Source: Aplectana chamaeleonis
Lineage: Eukaryota > Nematoda > Chromadorea > Rhabditida > Cosmocercidae
DNA: 64,000 nt
Reading direction: 5' to 3'
Assembly: GCA_029168955.1 (NCBI GenBank)
Contig: JAPDOI010001382.1
Location: forward strand, 62,001 to 126,000
The notes below the pieces were generated by a model, which was not told the origin of the DNA, searched no databases, and saw nothing but the letters and a program-made list of their open reading frames with translations. Position numbers and translations under genes: made by a program. Below are positions 21,872 through 33,400 of the stretch, one piece after another (the first letter of the stretch is position 1; each line of letters begins with the position of its first letter).

Positions 21872-21907
21872 GGCTCTGAAGAAGGAGGTTGCTCCGAAAC
21901 GTAAGCC
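21872..21907 (+). ncRNA. Hammerhead-ribozyme-like motif of the PLE
   Basis: The order is GGCT, CTGAAGA (CUGANGA core), A, stem GGAG-GTTG-CTCC, GAAA, C, GTA, AGCC. GGCT/AGCC would form stem I. GAAA and the UA before AGCC fit the core and cleavage site. Stem III would be minimal, with the self-complementary ACGT suggesting a dimer. PLEs are known to carry such minimal hammerheads in their pseudo-LTRs. One unpaired A before stem II departs from the strict core, so activity is uncertain. Confidence 0.5.
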
Positions 21908-22005
21908 ATAAAGAACTACTATCAACCTCGTGTCGAGTACAACAGCATCACACAACTGGAATATCATTATGCCGAGGTTTATGGAGAGTCGCACTTGGAG
22001 AATAA

Positions 22006-22660
22006 TATGATGGTATCGTTCTTGAGAATGTTAGAGATATCAGGGACCTGGACTTTCTCGTTAGAGAAGATCTGAGTTTTGGGTCTCATTGTGACTTAAT
22101 TATAAGAAAAGCCACTAGGGTAATGCACAATCTGTTCAGGGCTCTGTCCACTCGTAATACCACTGTCCTTCTGCGAGCTTACAAAACTTATATTCGTCCA
22201 ACACTTGAATACTCCACAGTCATATATAATCCCAGTAAAAAGGGAATGATCCTCATGTTGGAAAAAGTGCAAAATAGTTTCACACGCAAGCTCATGATAA
22301 GGGCCATTGGCTTTCATTATGGCTTGATTCCCGGCAGTACAGCAAGGAATACAAATTTTGGGTTGTGTTTACTTGTTAGAAGAAGACGTAAATTTGATAT
22401 GATAATGATCTATTAGGTTCTTCATGAACTCACTGGCATCCGATCCAATAGCCTCTTCAAGTTGCGAGCATCTAATACCAGGGGTAGTCACTTCAAACGT
22501 GCTCTTCCTAACGCCAGAAAAAGCTTAAGACGTTTCTTTTTTGTTCATCGAGCTGGTACGGAGTATGACAAGTTCAGTAAAAGGAATACCGTTTCTCACA
22601 ATCTTATCTCTTTCAAACGCATGCTGGAAAAGTACCTTGAGTTGTAGGAATTCTCTTAGC
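22006..22660 (+). pseudogene. CR1-like LINE, C-terminal part after the PLE insertion
   Basis: The reading resumes at YDGIVLENVRDIRDLDFLV and continues ALSTRNTTVLLRAYKTYIRP, LEYSTVIYNPSKK, VQNSFTRKLMIR and, after a stop at 22414-22416, ASNTRGSHFKRALPNARKS to LEKYLEL. This is the thumb and C-terminal region of the LINE whose RT lies at 18655-19300. No zinc motif is seen. No clear poly-A or simple tail was located downstream. Confidence 0.8.
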
Positions 22661-23910
22661 CGTGCTTATTAATCATATCTTATGCTTTTCCATGCCACTG
22701 TTTTATCTCTATTTTTCTCTTGTTTCTATTTTTTAACCTGTTTTATTGTGCCCAATTAGCATTCTCAGAACTTTGTTCCTAGAGGGGCCTGTGTTCCGAT
22801 ACAAGAGTTATTGTTCTAAGCATGGATATCCATTTAATAAACATGACAGCACACATACTAAAGTTTCATCAAGTTTCGCTAAGGCCAAGCCGAGATATCT
22901 ATAAAAACAATATTCGCGAAAAGGCCATGTACATAGATTTATGACCGCTACTGTACATACATGAACGCTTTCAGCCTGCCTTCTGTTATACTTTTTGATC
23001 ACTGTTCTGAGAATACGTATATACATGTTTTTGAAGTTCGAAATATCTCACCTGACCTTTTGCCTTATTTTGCCTAACTTTCATGTCCACGTAGTTATTT
23101 TACCCATGTTGCTTTACTGAATTCAGGTTCAAAATTCCTCGAGTTTTCGGAACCACGAAGGTTGGTTTTGCTCAAGTTTCAGAGTTAAATGGCGCTTCGA
23201 ATGCGAATAAGTTGTCGATTGCCAGATTTGTCTGTGGTTGAAAAGTTCGTAATTCGATATTTGTTCAGTGATCTTCTCTTCTGCATGTTCCTGCAATGGG
23301 CCACCCACCGATTCGTCCAACCTCATTGTTTCAATGACTTTTTTCTCGTTTTAAGCTTCAATTCATGCTTTTATAATCTCGATTATTGTAGCTCACATCA
23401 AAACCATCTATTCGAAGTATTTACATTTTCATGGTCTATTTTTTTCAATCACCTCGGGTCGCTGACTATCAGTTACCTATTCCGTCTGAGAGATTTACTC
23501 ATGTTCTTCTGCTACATACTAGTTAACTTTTTTAGCGGAACTAAGATCGTTATTCACCCATGTGCCATCTTGTCATCAAGAAATCTCCCGTTTGAACATG
23601 ACATTTTCTGGTGCGACTTTCTTGAATATATCAATCCTTCGGCAACATTTAGGTCAATGGCCTAGCACACATCAACAAGGTTAGGTACAATTTGTGTACT
23701 TCCTTGTGTGATTTCCGTCGTCGAAGGGGTTTTTTGAAGGAAATAGGAAACTTTTCATGAAAGTCATAGTTTCCGTCTGCAGGAAAATCCCTTATTTGTG
23801 TCGTCGTGCAGAACTTTCGCACAAAATCTTAAATTTCCCGTTTTATTCCACGGAAATTCTTTCGTTTCGGATCCCATCAGATTTTTTCGGCTCGCGGAAA
23901 CACATGATCT
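22661..23910. other. No recognisable gene; unassigned 158-codon frame
   Basis: The plus-strand frame at 23189-23665 is rich in Phe and Leu and resembles no family I know. Its complement is also relatively stop-poor, which argues for a shadow of a decayed minus-strand sequence. Bases 22855-22955 are an inverted copy of the repeat at 17291-17387. Confidence 0.35.
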
Positions 23911-24039
23911 TTCGGGGACAGGGTCAGGCACAGCGGTGGTCCGGGTCGTCCTGAACAACGACCCCCCACTGAGAGGGACATTTTTTCGGCTAAAAAACGA
24001 CCCTCTAGGAAGGGTGAAAAATTGGTAGACTTTACTGAC

Positions 24040-24945
24040 TTGTTTCATTTTTTAGGTTTTTCCAATTTTTGGGGCCTCACCATTCCAAAGTGGATGAATA
24101 GCGTTCCATGCGCTGCCGATATTGAAAAAATTCAGCCAGGTGGGAAGCTGAAAAGCATATCAGAAACCGGAAAAATTTTCGCCCTCCGTTTTTGGCCACG
24201 GTATTCCGGTGGGGCTTATGGACCTACAGTTTCCATTCTTTCACTAGGTCATGTATCTAGACGACCCTTTTTCGATTTTTGGGCCGATTTTTTTCGATGA
24301 CCGGAGGGGGTAAGTGAAGTTCAGTTTTTGAAAAAAGTTATTTTTTCACCTATCTAGAAATGATTTTTGGAACATTTCCAGTCGATTGGTACCCTCGTTC
24401 CAAGTACTTTTTTTGAAACTGACATTCGGCCATTTCCAGACTCGTTTCATTTTGGAGGTTTTTTCAATTTTTGGGGCCTCACCATTCCAAAGTGGATGAA
24501 TAGCGTTCCATGCGCTGCCGATATTGAAAAAATTCAGCCAGATGGAAAGCTGAAAAGCATATCAGAAACCGGAAAAATCTTCGCCCTCCGTTTTTGGCCA
24601 CGGTGGTCCGGTGGAGCTTTCGGACCACCGTGGGACCCCCGCTTTTTTGACCGGCCATAACTCGGCTCAAAATCGATTTCATGAGCTCATCCCCGGACGT
24701 TAACATTTTCTAACATCTGTCTACAGTTTCCATTCTTTCACTGGGTCATGTATCTAGGCGACCCTTATTCGATTTTTGTGCCGATTTTTTCAGTCCGGAT
24801 GGAGGTAGGTGAAGTTCAGCTTTTGAAAAAAGTTATTTTTTCACCTATCTAGAAATGATTTTTGGAACATTTTTAGTCGATTGGTACCCTCGTTCCGGGT
24901 ACTTTTTTTTTGAAACTGACATTCGGCCATTTCCAGACTCGATTC
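24040..24945 (+). repeat. Two tandem diverged copies of a 400-500 bp unit within the hAT element
   Basis: GGGGCCTCACCATTCCAAAG begins a block of about 190 bases at 24069 that recurs at 24472. A block of about 180 bases beginning near CGATTTTTGGGCCGATTTTT (24270) recurs near 24766. The two blocks alternate, so a unit of 400-500 bp was duplicated. Non-coding. Confidence 0.8.
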
Positions 24946-26626
24946 CTTTCGGCTTGCACGATTTTGAACTTGTTTCGAATCTCAGAGTGCTAAGGTATTA
25001 AATGATGACGGAGATGTTGTGTGCTATCTTCCTAAAGTTTCGGAGCGAGAAATGGCTTTCGTGTGTTATTTTGCGGAATATTTTTCTTCCTCTGAGAGCT
25101 TCAGTACCCGAAGGTTTGGGGTGTTATGTGAACCAAACGGAGCAAAGCTCTAGATGATTCAGCTACAGTTTTAGCTTCGCTACCGACTCCGAATTTCTGG
25201 TCACGGTCTGCCCTAGAATACGGATGAGGAGCTTCGACCTGATGCAGAAAATATTTGCAGACCTTATGCAAAGGGTGCAAAAAAGGAAGTGGGAACAGTA
25301 TGAGGACATTCACACAATGAGAGCTCAATTGCTGAAGCTTGCGACAACTTTGTAGGGCCTAACAGAGATAGATGAGATAGAACTTGCAATGCCGAAAATT
25401 CTGAAAGCTGCAGTTAATTTTCACGAGGAGTGAGGAGGTGTTCGCGCAGAAAACCGTGTCAATCTCATGTTTTACCACAGAATGCTGCAAATTTTCTTAG
25501 CACGGACGATGACTTCATAACAAGCTTTCGATCCTACCTCGTATTTGGTATCGCTGCCAAGAAAGCTCTATCGTTCGCTAAACAATTCTCTTTTATTGTG
25601 ATGACAATGAAGTCCGATGCGACGCTTGCTTAATCACATTATGATCCCACATATGCCAAGCGTATGGTCAAGAATTTGCACAGCACATGAAGTTTGATTT
25701 GCTCAAATATTCAATGGGAAACGAACTCCCCTTTCCTCTGTTGACCGACGGCATTACCGACACCGATCACAAATGGATTGTGTTTCTGATAGGGTTTATC
25801 TCACCCTCCTACACCCGCAACTTTCCACTTCTCTTCAGTAGAAACAGAAAGCGTAGTCCGAAGACATCGTCGACGCATTCAGGAAATTTCTAATTGAGGA
25901 GGATTCATGGGCAGACATGCAAAATGGTCTTTCTCACAAGCCCTTCGCGTTTGCCATTAGAAAGGTGATGGCCCCGTCTGCCGACGGTGCATCTGTGATG
26001 ACAGGGCAAATAAACGGCATTCATGCAAGACTTCAGCGCATAGTAGATGAGGAGAAAACACTCTATGGAAATATGAGAGCAGGTGCGAACCCAACATGAT
26101 TAAAAGTTTTAGGTATCTAAATATGTTTTGTTTTAGATTTTTTTCTCAGCGTCTACCCAGTACATACACTGAATTCCGTCGTAACTGCTTTGAACAACCA
26201 CGCGTATCGGCTCGCTCACGAACAAATGAACTTTTCGTACCTCAAAATGGGGGCGGTACATTGGGTCCGCTGGTCGGCTAGCGTGCAGCAAGCGCTAGCA
26301 AAGATCCTACGCAACTACCTGTTTTGATTGGGAGCCTTCAAGCTTCGGCTAACGGAGATACCACTGAAAGTATCAAAGAAAGAGCTGTGGCTGCTGCGTG
26401 GACGTTAGCACGCTTCCAATTCCTCATCACTTGAGCCACACACTATTCCAGCTGACATTATTCTCAGAGGAAGTACAATAAGAAGGAGGTCTCATAGTAT
26501 AGTATGTGTCTCGCTGGCGCTACTTCGACCGCATGATGGGAGACAAGGGCGGCAAAATGGCGAATGTTGCACAAAGATTATTGAGAGACAATAACGTTTT
26601 GAAAATGAAGAATCCCTCGAGCTTAA

Positions 26627-27109
26627 AGGCAGTGTTCACGATAATATTCGATTTTGAGATTAGACACTGAATCGATTGTTTGATTCATGGGTAGAACTGA
26701 AATGGCGAATAAACCGAGAAAAACGCACCAGAATGGCACGAAATCCCTTACTCTCACCCCGCGTCTTTGCTCTCACAGGAACTGTTCGTTGTGACAATGA
26801 AATCTTTTGTGGACCCGTCCTTTGCAATTCTCTACTCTGTGTTTCTCCGTACATTCCTTCAGACCCTCACTGATACTGTTTTGCCTAAAATATTTCTCCA
26901 TTTTGGCTCAGCCCCATTTTTCACCGGTGACAACCACCGTTAACATGATCATTCAGTCGGACAACTAGTCCAGGCCAGAGAATAATGTCACTGAAATAAG
27001 ACGTTTCAAGGCGTTTCTCGACGTCTCTTCGTAATTTTGGTAACACTTGGTTACTAACGCATTGTTTTGAGTGGAAAACTCGGGAAAAAAATCATCGTGA
27101 ACACTGCCT
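26627..27109. mobile_element. TTAA-target MITE 1 of a back-to-back pair
   Basis: TTAA at 26623-26626 precedes AGGCAGTGTTCACGATAA. The inverted end ATCGTGAACACTGCCT closes at 27109, followed by CTAA (a mutated TTAA) shared with MITE 2. No coding. Confidence 0.75.
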
Positions 27110-27113
27110 CTAA

Positions 27114-27589
27114 AGGCAGTGTCCACGATAAATTTCGTTCTCGGTTTTTGGCCGGAAATCGAAAGTTCAGAGTCTCATTGGAGCACTTGGGTCGAAAAAA
27201 CAAACGAAAACGAGCCAGAAAGAGCTTCATACGGCTCCGAAGTCCGCTCGCGCTAACCCTTCCGCTCGCGGTCGAGTTTCTCGACGTGAACGAAGGAACA
27301 CTCGAAATCGCGAAATGCACGATGGTTTTCGATCAAAATCCCCGTTCTTCCCTTCATTCTCGACTTCTCTCTTTATTCAGGTCAGCTCGCATACATCAGC
27401 TGCAAAAGACGGAAGCTACAAGCCTCGGAAAACTCGTCCACAATGCTCCTATAGCTCGATTTTTGAGGGACCATAACTCTGATCCCAGAAGGTCGTGTAC
27501 GATTTCTGACAGATCGTTGGAATCAGCATGGGACCGTTTTCAAGATAGGCCAAAAAACAGAGGAACGATTTTTATCGTGGACACTGCCT
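27114..27589. mobile_element. TTAA-target MITE 2 of a back-to-back pair
   Basis: It starts AGGCAGTGTCCACGATAA right after the shared CTAA (27110-27113), ends TTATCGTGGACACTGCCT, and is followed by TTAA at 27590-27593. The interior differs from MITE 1, so this is a second insertion at the duplicated target, not a local duplication. The open frame at 27067-27645 is an artefact of it. Confidence 0.75.
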
Positions 27590-28748
27590 TTAAGATACGA
27601 AAGTGTGAGCACAGAGTCTCTCGATCAGTACTATACCTCTTTTGAAAACCCAATTTCTGACTACCTGCTGTGGTGTGACGCTAAGACATTCAAGGGCCTT
27701 AGTAAACCGACGTCGCAAATCCATGAAACGCTCTCAGTTTCGGAGCCCCGAAACATAAAGCCAGAAAAACAGAGATGAGGAGTCACACTCCATCAGAGAC
27801 CAAGGCAACGCTTATCCTTACACCGAATACATTACCTTTGACATCGATGCTCTTAGCCATCGAGCCTTGGGTAAAGTGTATACCGAAGGGCCATCTGTTG
27901 CTTTGGTTAGCACCCACATCAATGAGTTCTACTCCAGCTATGCCAATCAGATTCGAAGGTATATATTCCCAGGAGACGAGGCTAACGCAGGAAGCAGAAG
28001 GGCTTTCCCTATCCTTTGGGTCGTCACACGCTGCTTGAGATGATAAATTGTGAAATAGCGAGTTTCGAAAACTTCGAAATCTATAAACCTTCGAACGTCA
28101 AGTTCAATACCAGAGGTTGGCCCAAATATATAGACGACGCGAACTAGATACAGATCACAGTACGCCTAGATTCGATTACGAATATAATCGCCTAACTTCA
28201 AAAGTACTGCGCTATACAGGATGCGATGCCATCGTGCGAAACCTACGCTACCATTGCCAGTTCTGCACAAAGTTTGCAGTCGTGGCCTAACGAGTTCCGA
28301 AGCGATAAAATAGTCTTCACTTCTGTCGGATTTAGGTAGAAAACCCCGAAGCGATGTCTACTCCGAATGTTGTAGTTGAGATAATGTTGAGCTAGTACAC
28401 GCTTGATGATTTACTCTATTTTTTATTCGGAAACTGCTATTGTTCCATCGATAATGTTGACCATTCCATGGTGAATAATCATGGCCCCAAATAATTTTAC
28501 CTCAAAATTCAACTTTTCAGCGATACAGACAGTATTTCAGATGGGTCAAAAAAATAACGACCCCACCCAGAAATTTAAAGTTTTCCCAAAAAAATAACGA
28601 CCCCCCTCGGTCCCACGGTGGTCCGCGGACCACCGTGAGCTTGACCCTGTTCAGGGAAACTAGCGTTGTTCTGTGGAATTTCGCAATTCTTTCGTAAATA
28701 CCTACGTCTTCAATGCTTCTTACATTTTTGCACTGGTTAACGACATAC

Positions 28749-29025
28749 TGTGATTCTGTGGGCTAAATTCCGGACCGCGACTGCGTCTCGACACGCTTTG
28801 CGGCCGCGCGCTTTCCGATCGGAAGAATTTCCAGCGCTGCAGCCGCTGTTCCGTTGACTCTAGGTGGATTTTGAAAACTGGAAATTAAACGAAATTGGAG
28901 AAAACTGTATAAAAAAGCCATATGGAGTCGGCCTTGGCGCTGGAAACTTGACTAACTCGAGCGCGTGCGGCCGCAAAGCGTGTCAAGACGCAATTTCGGA
29001 CCGGAATTCTTCCCACAGAACCACA
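28749..29025. mobile_element. 277-bp fold-back MITE
   Basis: The arms of about 70 bases share TGTGATTCTGTGGG-like ends, ATTCCGG and ACACGCTTTGCGGCCGC. The right arm is the inverted complement with a few changes. No coding; no target duplication established. Confidence 0.75.
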
Positions 29026-29036
29026 ATACTTAGTAC

Positions 29037-29081
29037 ATACGACGATTATTAGTTTAGTACATACGACGATTATTAGTTTTT
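29037..29081 (+). repeat. Short tandem duplication
   Basis: AGTACATACGACGATTATTA occurs twice in a row just outside the fold-back MITE. Confidence 0.8.
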
Positions 29082-30090
29082 GGGTTAGAAGTTGCCGTGC
29101 AGTTTTGAACGTTTTTCGCCAAAGTATGGTTTTTTATTAATAATTGCGGCAAGCTGACGATTTTTCTGTGATTTCCGACCAGATTTTATCATTTTGACAC
29201 CATTCGGCTAGATTTGCTCTCTAGTTTTTCTGCTAGCACTTCGAGAACGCCCCGAGCTAGCTTTTGAAGTTTTCGGCTTCAGCAAAGGTAACATTGAAAT
29301 AGAAATTTTCTGTAGGACAACCACTGCCGAAGGTCTCGACGTTTTTCACCTGTGGAGCTATGTATATATATTGTGAAAATCCATACAATAATTGTTTTCG
29401 AGTTTTCCAAGGCCAGTCACAATTCAATGATTTTTGAGGAATCGGAAAAGTTGGATCAGTTTAAGATTTTTTTTTGCAAAAATAACCTTGTTTTTTTGTG
29501 AAAAACCTTATTGCTGATAGTTTCATAATGATTACTGTGGGTGAGATATCGTTCTTACATACATACATTGCATACGTTTGAGTCGCTTTCGAATATCCTG
29601 TCAGGTAATTCGAGATCGGATGTGGCTTTGAATTTCCAGAAATTCGTAGCGTCACGAAAAATGCAGAATCCGCAATGCCTTGTAAAGTCTGTCCAAAGGT
29701 GACTGTCAACCCACGCGATCGGCGCGCGTGTTGAGCAGCCGACTCGGAGGGTTTATCAGGCTTGGTAATGGATCGACTGGAATGCTGAGCTAATAGTAAA
29801 TAGTATTCCAGTCAGCCGTCTGCAGCCCTGAGAAGACGGCTCCGTGGCGTTCTGTCCCAGCTGGCAGGAGCATGGGCGAGGTGCGAGAACCGTTAACGAG
29901 GTGCTAACGATGGCGAGACGTCGCGCTGGCTAACTGCCTCTCTTTACTCACCACAATAATCTGCCAGTAACACTGATGGAAACATGGTTTGTAGTTAGGA
30001 AATTATAACATTTTGTTATGTCAATTACAAATATTTAATATTACCATTACCATTATGTGACAAAAACTACTATTGTTATTATTACTATTA
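29082..30090. other. No gene seen
   Basis: No recognised element. The minus frame at 29461-29709 is unrecognised. A simple trinucleotide-like run (TATTATTACTATTACTAT) precedes the composite element boundary at about 30091. Confidence 0.4.
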
Positions 30091-30094
30091 CTAT

Positions 30095-30117
30095 CGCTCC
30101 AGCCGCGAAGCGGCTGG
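30095..30117 (+). other. Perfect hairpin at the element's left end
   Basis: CTCCAGCCGC-GAA-GCGGCTGGAG pairs 10 of 10 with a GAA loop. In copy 2 the second half has been lost (CGCTCCAGCCGCGAAGC joins ACTTATTTTC directly). Confidence 0.85.
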
Positions 30118-30484
30118 AGAGGTTTGGTTTGGCCCGGGACTTGTGATCACTTAGAATTCTGTAAAGTAGTTAATAAAACCTGTTAAACAAATTCTCCAGA
30201 GATTTCCATCGGGATATAGGTGAGAGGGTCCAGGAGGCACACGCTGACAAAATTTGAGCCAAATCGGTTCAAAACTAACAAAGTTAGATCGGCGAGTCCT
30301 TATCAAAAATTCTTGTTGTGCGCTGTTACTGCTTCGTCCTTCGTCCTTCCTGCTTCCTGCTTCGTCGTTCCTTGTGCGTTACGCACCCTTAGTAGTGGTC
30401 ACTGCCAATGGTCGCAGGCGATCAGTTGAACAGGCAGGTAAGTTGGTATGTGGATAGATAAGCAGGATGGTGAGTGGGTAGACA

Positions 30485-33400
30485 ATGAGTACTTACAGTT
30501 TAACATTACCTACTTCACTTATTACTGCTTATCATATCAAGTGATATTATCCGTTGGCAGATTAAATCGCTTAAACACGTACTTTTTCGTAGGGAAGGAC
30601 AGGGGAAGTGACTAACAAGTTTGTTACTTACTGTTTAACATTAACTACTTCACTTACTACTGCTTATCATATCAAGTGATATTATCAGTTGGCAGATGAA
30701 ATCGCTAAACACGTACTTTTTCGTATAGGAAGGGACAGGGAAGTGACTAACAAGTTTGTTACTTACTGTTTAACATTAACTACTTCACTTACTACTGCTT
30801 ATCATATCAAGTGATATTATCAGTTGGCAGATGAAATCGCTAAAACACGTACTTTTCGTAGGGAAGGGACAGGGAAGTGACTAACAAGTTCGTTACTTAC
30901 TGTTTAACATTAACTACTTCACTTACTACTGCTTATCATATCAAGTGATATTATCAGTTGGCAGATGAAATCGCCAAAACACGTACTTTTCCGTAGGGAA
31001 GGGACAGCGGAAGTGACTAACAAGTTTGTTACTTACTGTTTAACATTAACTACTTCACTTACTACTGCTTATCATATCAAGTGATATTATCAGTTGGCAG
31101 ATGAAATCGCTAAAACACGTACTTTTTCGTAGGAAGGGACAGGAAGTGACTAACAAGTTTGTTACTTACTGTTAAACATTAACTACTTCACTTACTACTG
31201 CTTATCATATCAAGTGATATTATCAGTTGGCAGATGAAATCGCTTAAACACGTACTTTTTCGTAGGAAGGGACAGGGAAGTGACTAACAAGTTTGTTACT
31301 TACTGTTTAACATTAACTACTTCACTTACTACTGCTTATCATATCAAGTGATATTATCAGTTGGCAGATGAAATCGCTAAAACACGTACTTTTTCGTAGG
31401 GAAGGGACAGGGGAAGTGACTAACAAGTTTGTTACTTACTGTTTAACATTAACTACTTCACTTACTACTGCTTATCATATCAAGTGATATTATCAGTTGG
31501 CAGATGAAATCGCCAAAACACGTACTTTTCCGTAGGGAAGGGACAGCGGAAGTGACTAACAAGTTTGTTACTTACTGTTTAACATTAACTACTTCACTTA
31601 CTACTGCTTATCATATCAAGTGATATTATCAGTTGGCAGATGAAATCGCTAAAACACGTACTTTTCGTAGGGAAGGGACAGGGGAAGTGACTAACAAGTT
31701 TGTTACTTACTGTTAAACATTAACTACTTCACTTACTACTGCTTATCATATCAAGTGATATTATCAGTTGGCAGATGAAATCGCTAAAACACGTACTTTT
31801 CCGTAGGGAAGGGACAGCGGAAGTGACTAACAAGTTTGTTACTTACTGTTAAACATTAACTACTTCACTTACTACTGCTTATCATATCAAGTGATATTAT
31901 CAGTTGGCAGATGAAATCGCTAAAACACGTACTTTTTCGTAGGGAAGGGACAGGGGAAGTGACTAACAAGTTTGTTACTTACTGTTTAACATTAACTACT
32001 TCACTTACTACTGCTTATCATATCAAGTGATATTATCAGTTGGCAGATGAAATCGCTAAAACACGTACTTTTCCGTAGGGAAGGGACAGCGGAAGTGACT
32101 AACAAGTTTGTTACTTACTGTTTAACATTAACTACTTCACTTACTACTGCTTATCATATCAAGTGATATTATCAGTTGGCAGATGAAATCGCCAAAACAC
32201 GTACTTTCCGTAGGAAGGGACAGCGGAAGTGACTAACAAGTTTGTTACTTACTGTTAAACATTAACTACTTCACTTATTACTGCTTATCATATCAAGTGA
32301 TATTATCAGTTGGCAGATGAAATCGCTAAAACACGTACTTTTCCGTAGGGAAGGGACAGCGGAAGTGACTAACAAGTTTGTTACTTACTGTTTAACATTA
32401 ACTACTTCACTTACTACTGCTTATCATATCAAGTGATATTATCAGTTGGCAGATGAAATCGCCAAAACACGTACTTTTCCGTAGGGAAGGGACAGCGGAA
32501 GTGACTAACAAGTTTGTTACTTACTGTTAAACATTAACTACTTCACTTATTACTGCTTATCATATCAAGTGATATTATCAGTTGGCAGATGAAATCGCTA
32601 AAACACGTACTTTTCCGTAGGGAAGGGACAGCGGAAGTGACTAACAAGTTTGTTACTTACTGTTTAACATTAACTACTTCACTTACTACTGCTTATCATA
32701 TCAAGTGATATTATCAGTTGGCAGATGAAATCGCTAAAACACGTACTTTTTCGTAGGGAAGGGACAGGGGAAGTGACTAACAAGTTCGTTACTTACTGTT
32801 TAACATTAACTACTTCACTTACTACTGCTTATCATATCAAGTGATATTATCAGTTGGCAGATGAAATCGCCAAAACACGTACTTTTCCGTAGGGAAGGGA
32901 CAGCGGAAGTGACTAACAAGTTTGTTACTTACTGTTTAACATTAACTACTTCACTTACTACTGCTTATCATATCAAGTGATATTATCAGTTGGCAGATGA
33001 AATCGCTAAAACACGTACTTTTTCGTAGGGAAGGGACAGGGGAAGTGACTAACAAGTTTGTTACTTACTGTTAAACATTAACTACTTCACTTACTACTGC
33101 TTATCATATCAAGTGATATTATCAGTTGGCAGATGAAATCGCTTAAACACGTACTTTTTCGTAGGGAAGGGACAGGGGAAGTGACTAACAAGTTTGTTAC
33201 TTACTGTTAAACATTAACTACTTCACTTACTACTGCTTATCATATCAAGTGATATTATCAGTTGGCAGATGAAATCGCTAAAACACGTACTTTTCGTAGG
33301 AAGGGACAGGGGAAGTGACTAACAAGTTTGTTACTTACTGTTAAACATTAACTACTTCACTTACTACTGCTTATCATATCAAGTGATATTATCAGTTGGC

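Larger units (their letters stand above)
19301..22005 (+). mobile_element. Penelope-like element (PLE) with inverted partial copies and 12-bp target duplication
   Basis: TATGATGGTATC occurs immediately before (19289-19300) and after (22006-22017), and the LINE reading continues across it, so this is a clean insertion. Bases 19301-19892 are the inverted complement of about 21380-21960, a repeat of about 580 bp holding the GIY-YIG coding end and the downstream region. A further shorter inverted copy (19893-20235) and a 65-base stub precede the RT. Such inverted, 5'-truncated neighbours and terminal pseudo-LTR-like repeats are typical of PLEs. The RT N-terminus is missing. Confidence 0.85.
25687..28040 (+). 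pseudogene. hAT transposase remnants, interrupted and frameshifted
   Basis: Recognisable pieces are FPLLTDGITDTDHKWIVFLI (25735 region, with the LxDGxxD start of the hAT catalytic core), then SADGASVMTGQINGIHARLQ (25978-26040), the second core block. After frameshifts, HWVRWSASVQQALAKILRNY (about 26257) matches the RW motif region. SLDQYYTSFENPISDYLLW (27620 region) follows after the MITE pair. Several stops and shifts are visible. The protein would bind and cut the CAGGG ends. The N-terminal zinc finger is not identified. Confidence 0.65.
23919..28649. mobile_element. 4.7-kb decayed hAT transposon with 8-bp target duplication
   Basis: TTCGGGGA (23911-23918) and TTCAGGGA (28650-28657) flank inverted ends CAGGGTCAGGCACAG and CAGGGTCAAGCTCAC, both running into GTGGTCCG. 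An 8-bp duplication with CAGGG ends is the hAT signature, and the interior has hAT transposase remnants. The left third is a partial duplication (24040-24945), and two TTAA MITEs lie inside (26627-27589). GTCGTTATTTTTTTGGG-like repeats adjoin the right end. Confidence 0.75.

Noticed and set aside
23189..23665. 158-codon Phe/Leu-rich frame resembling a membrane protein
   Set aside because: No recognised family, and the opposite strand is also stop-poor; likely a shadow of decayed sequence.
27067..27645. 192-codon basic frame
   Set aside because: It lies across a TTAA MITE and its flank inside a hAT element; no homology.
30091..30118. Helitron 3' terminus (hairpin)
   Set aside because: No CTRR follows the hairpin on either strand, so a canonical Helitron end cannot be claimed; only the A|TC left edge fits.
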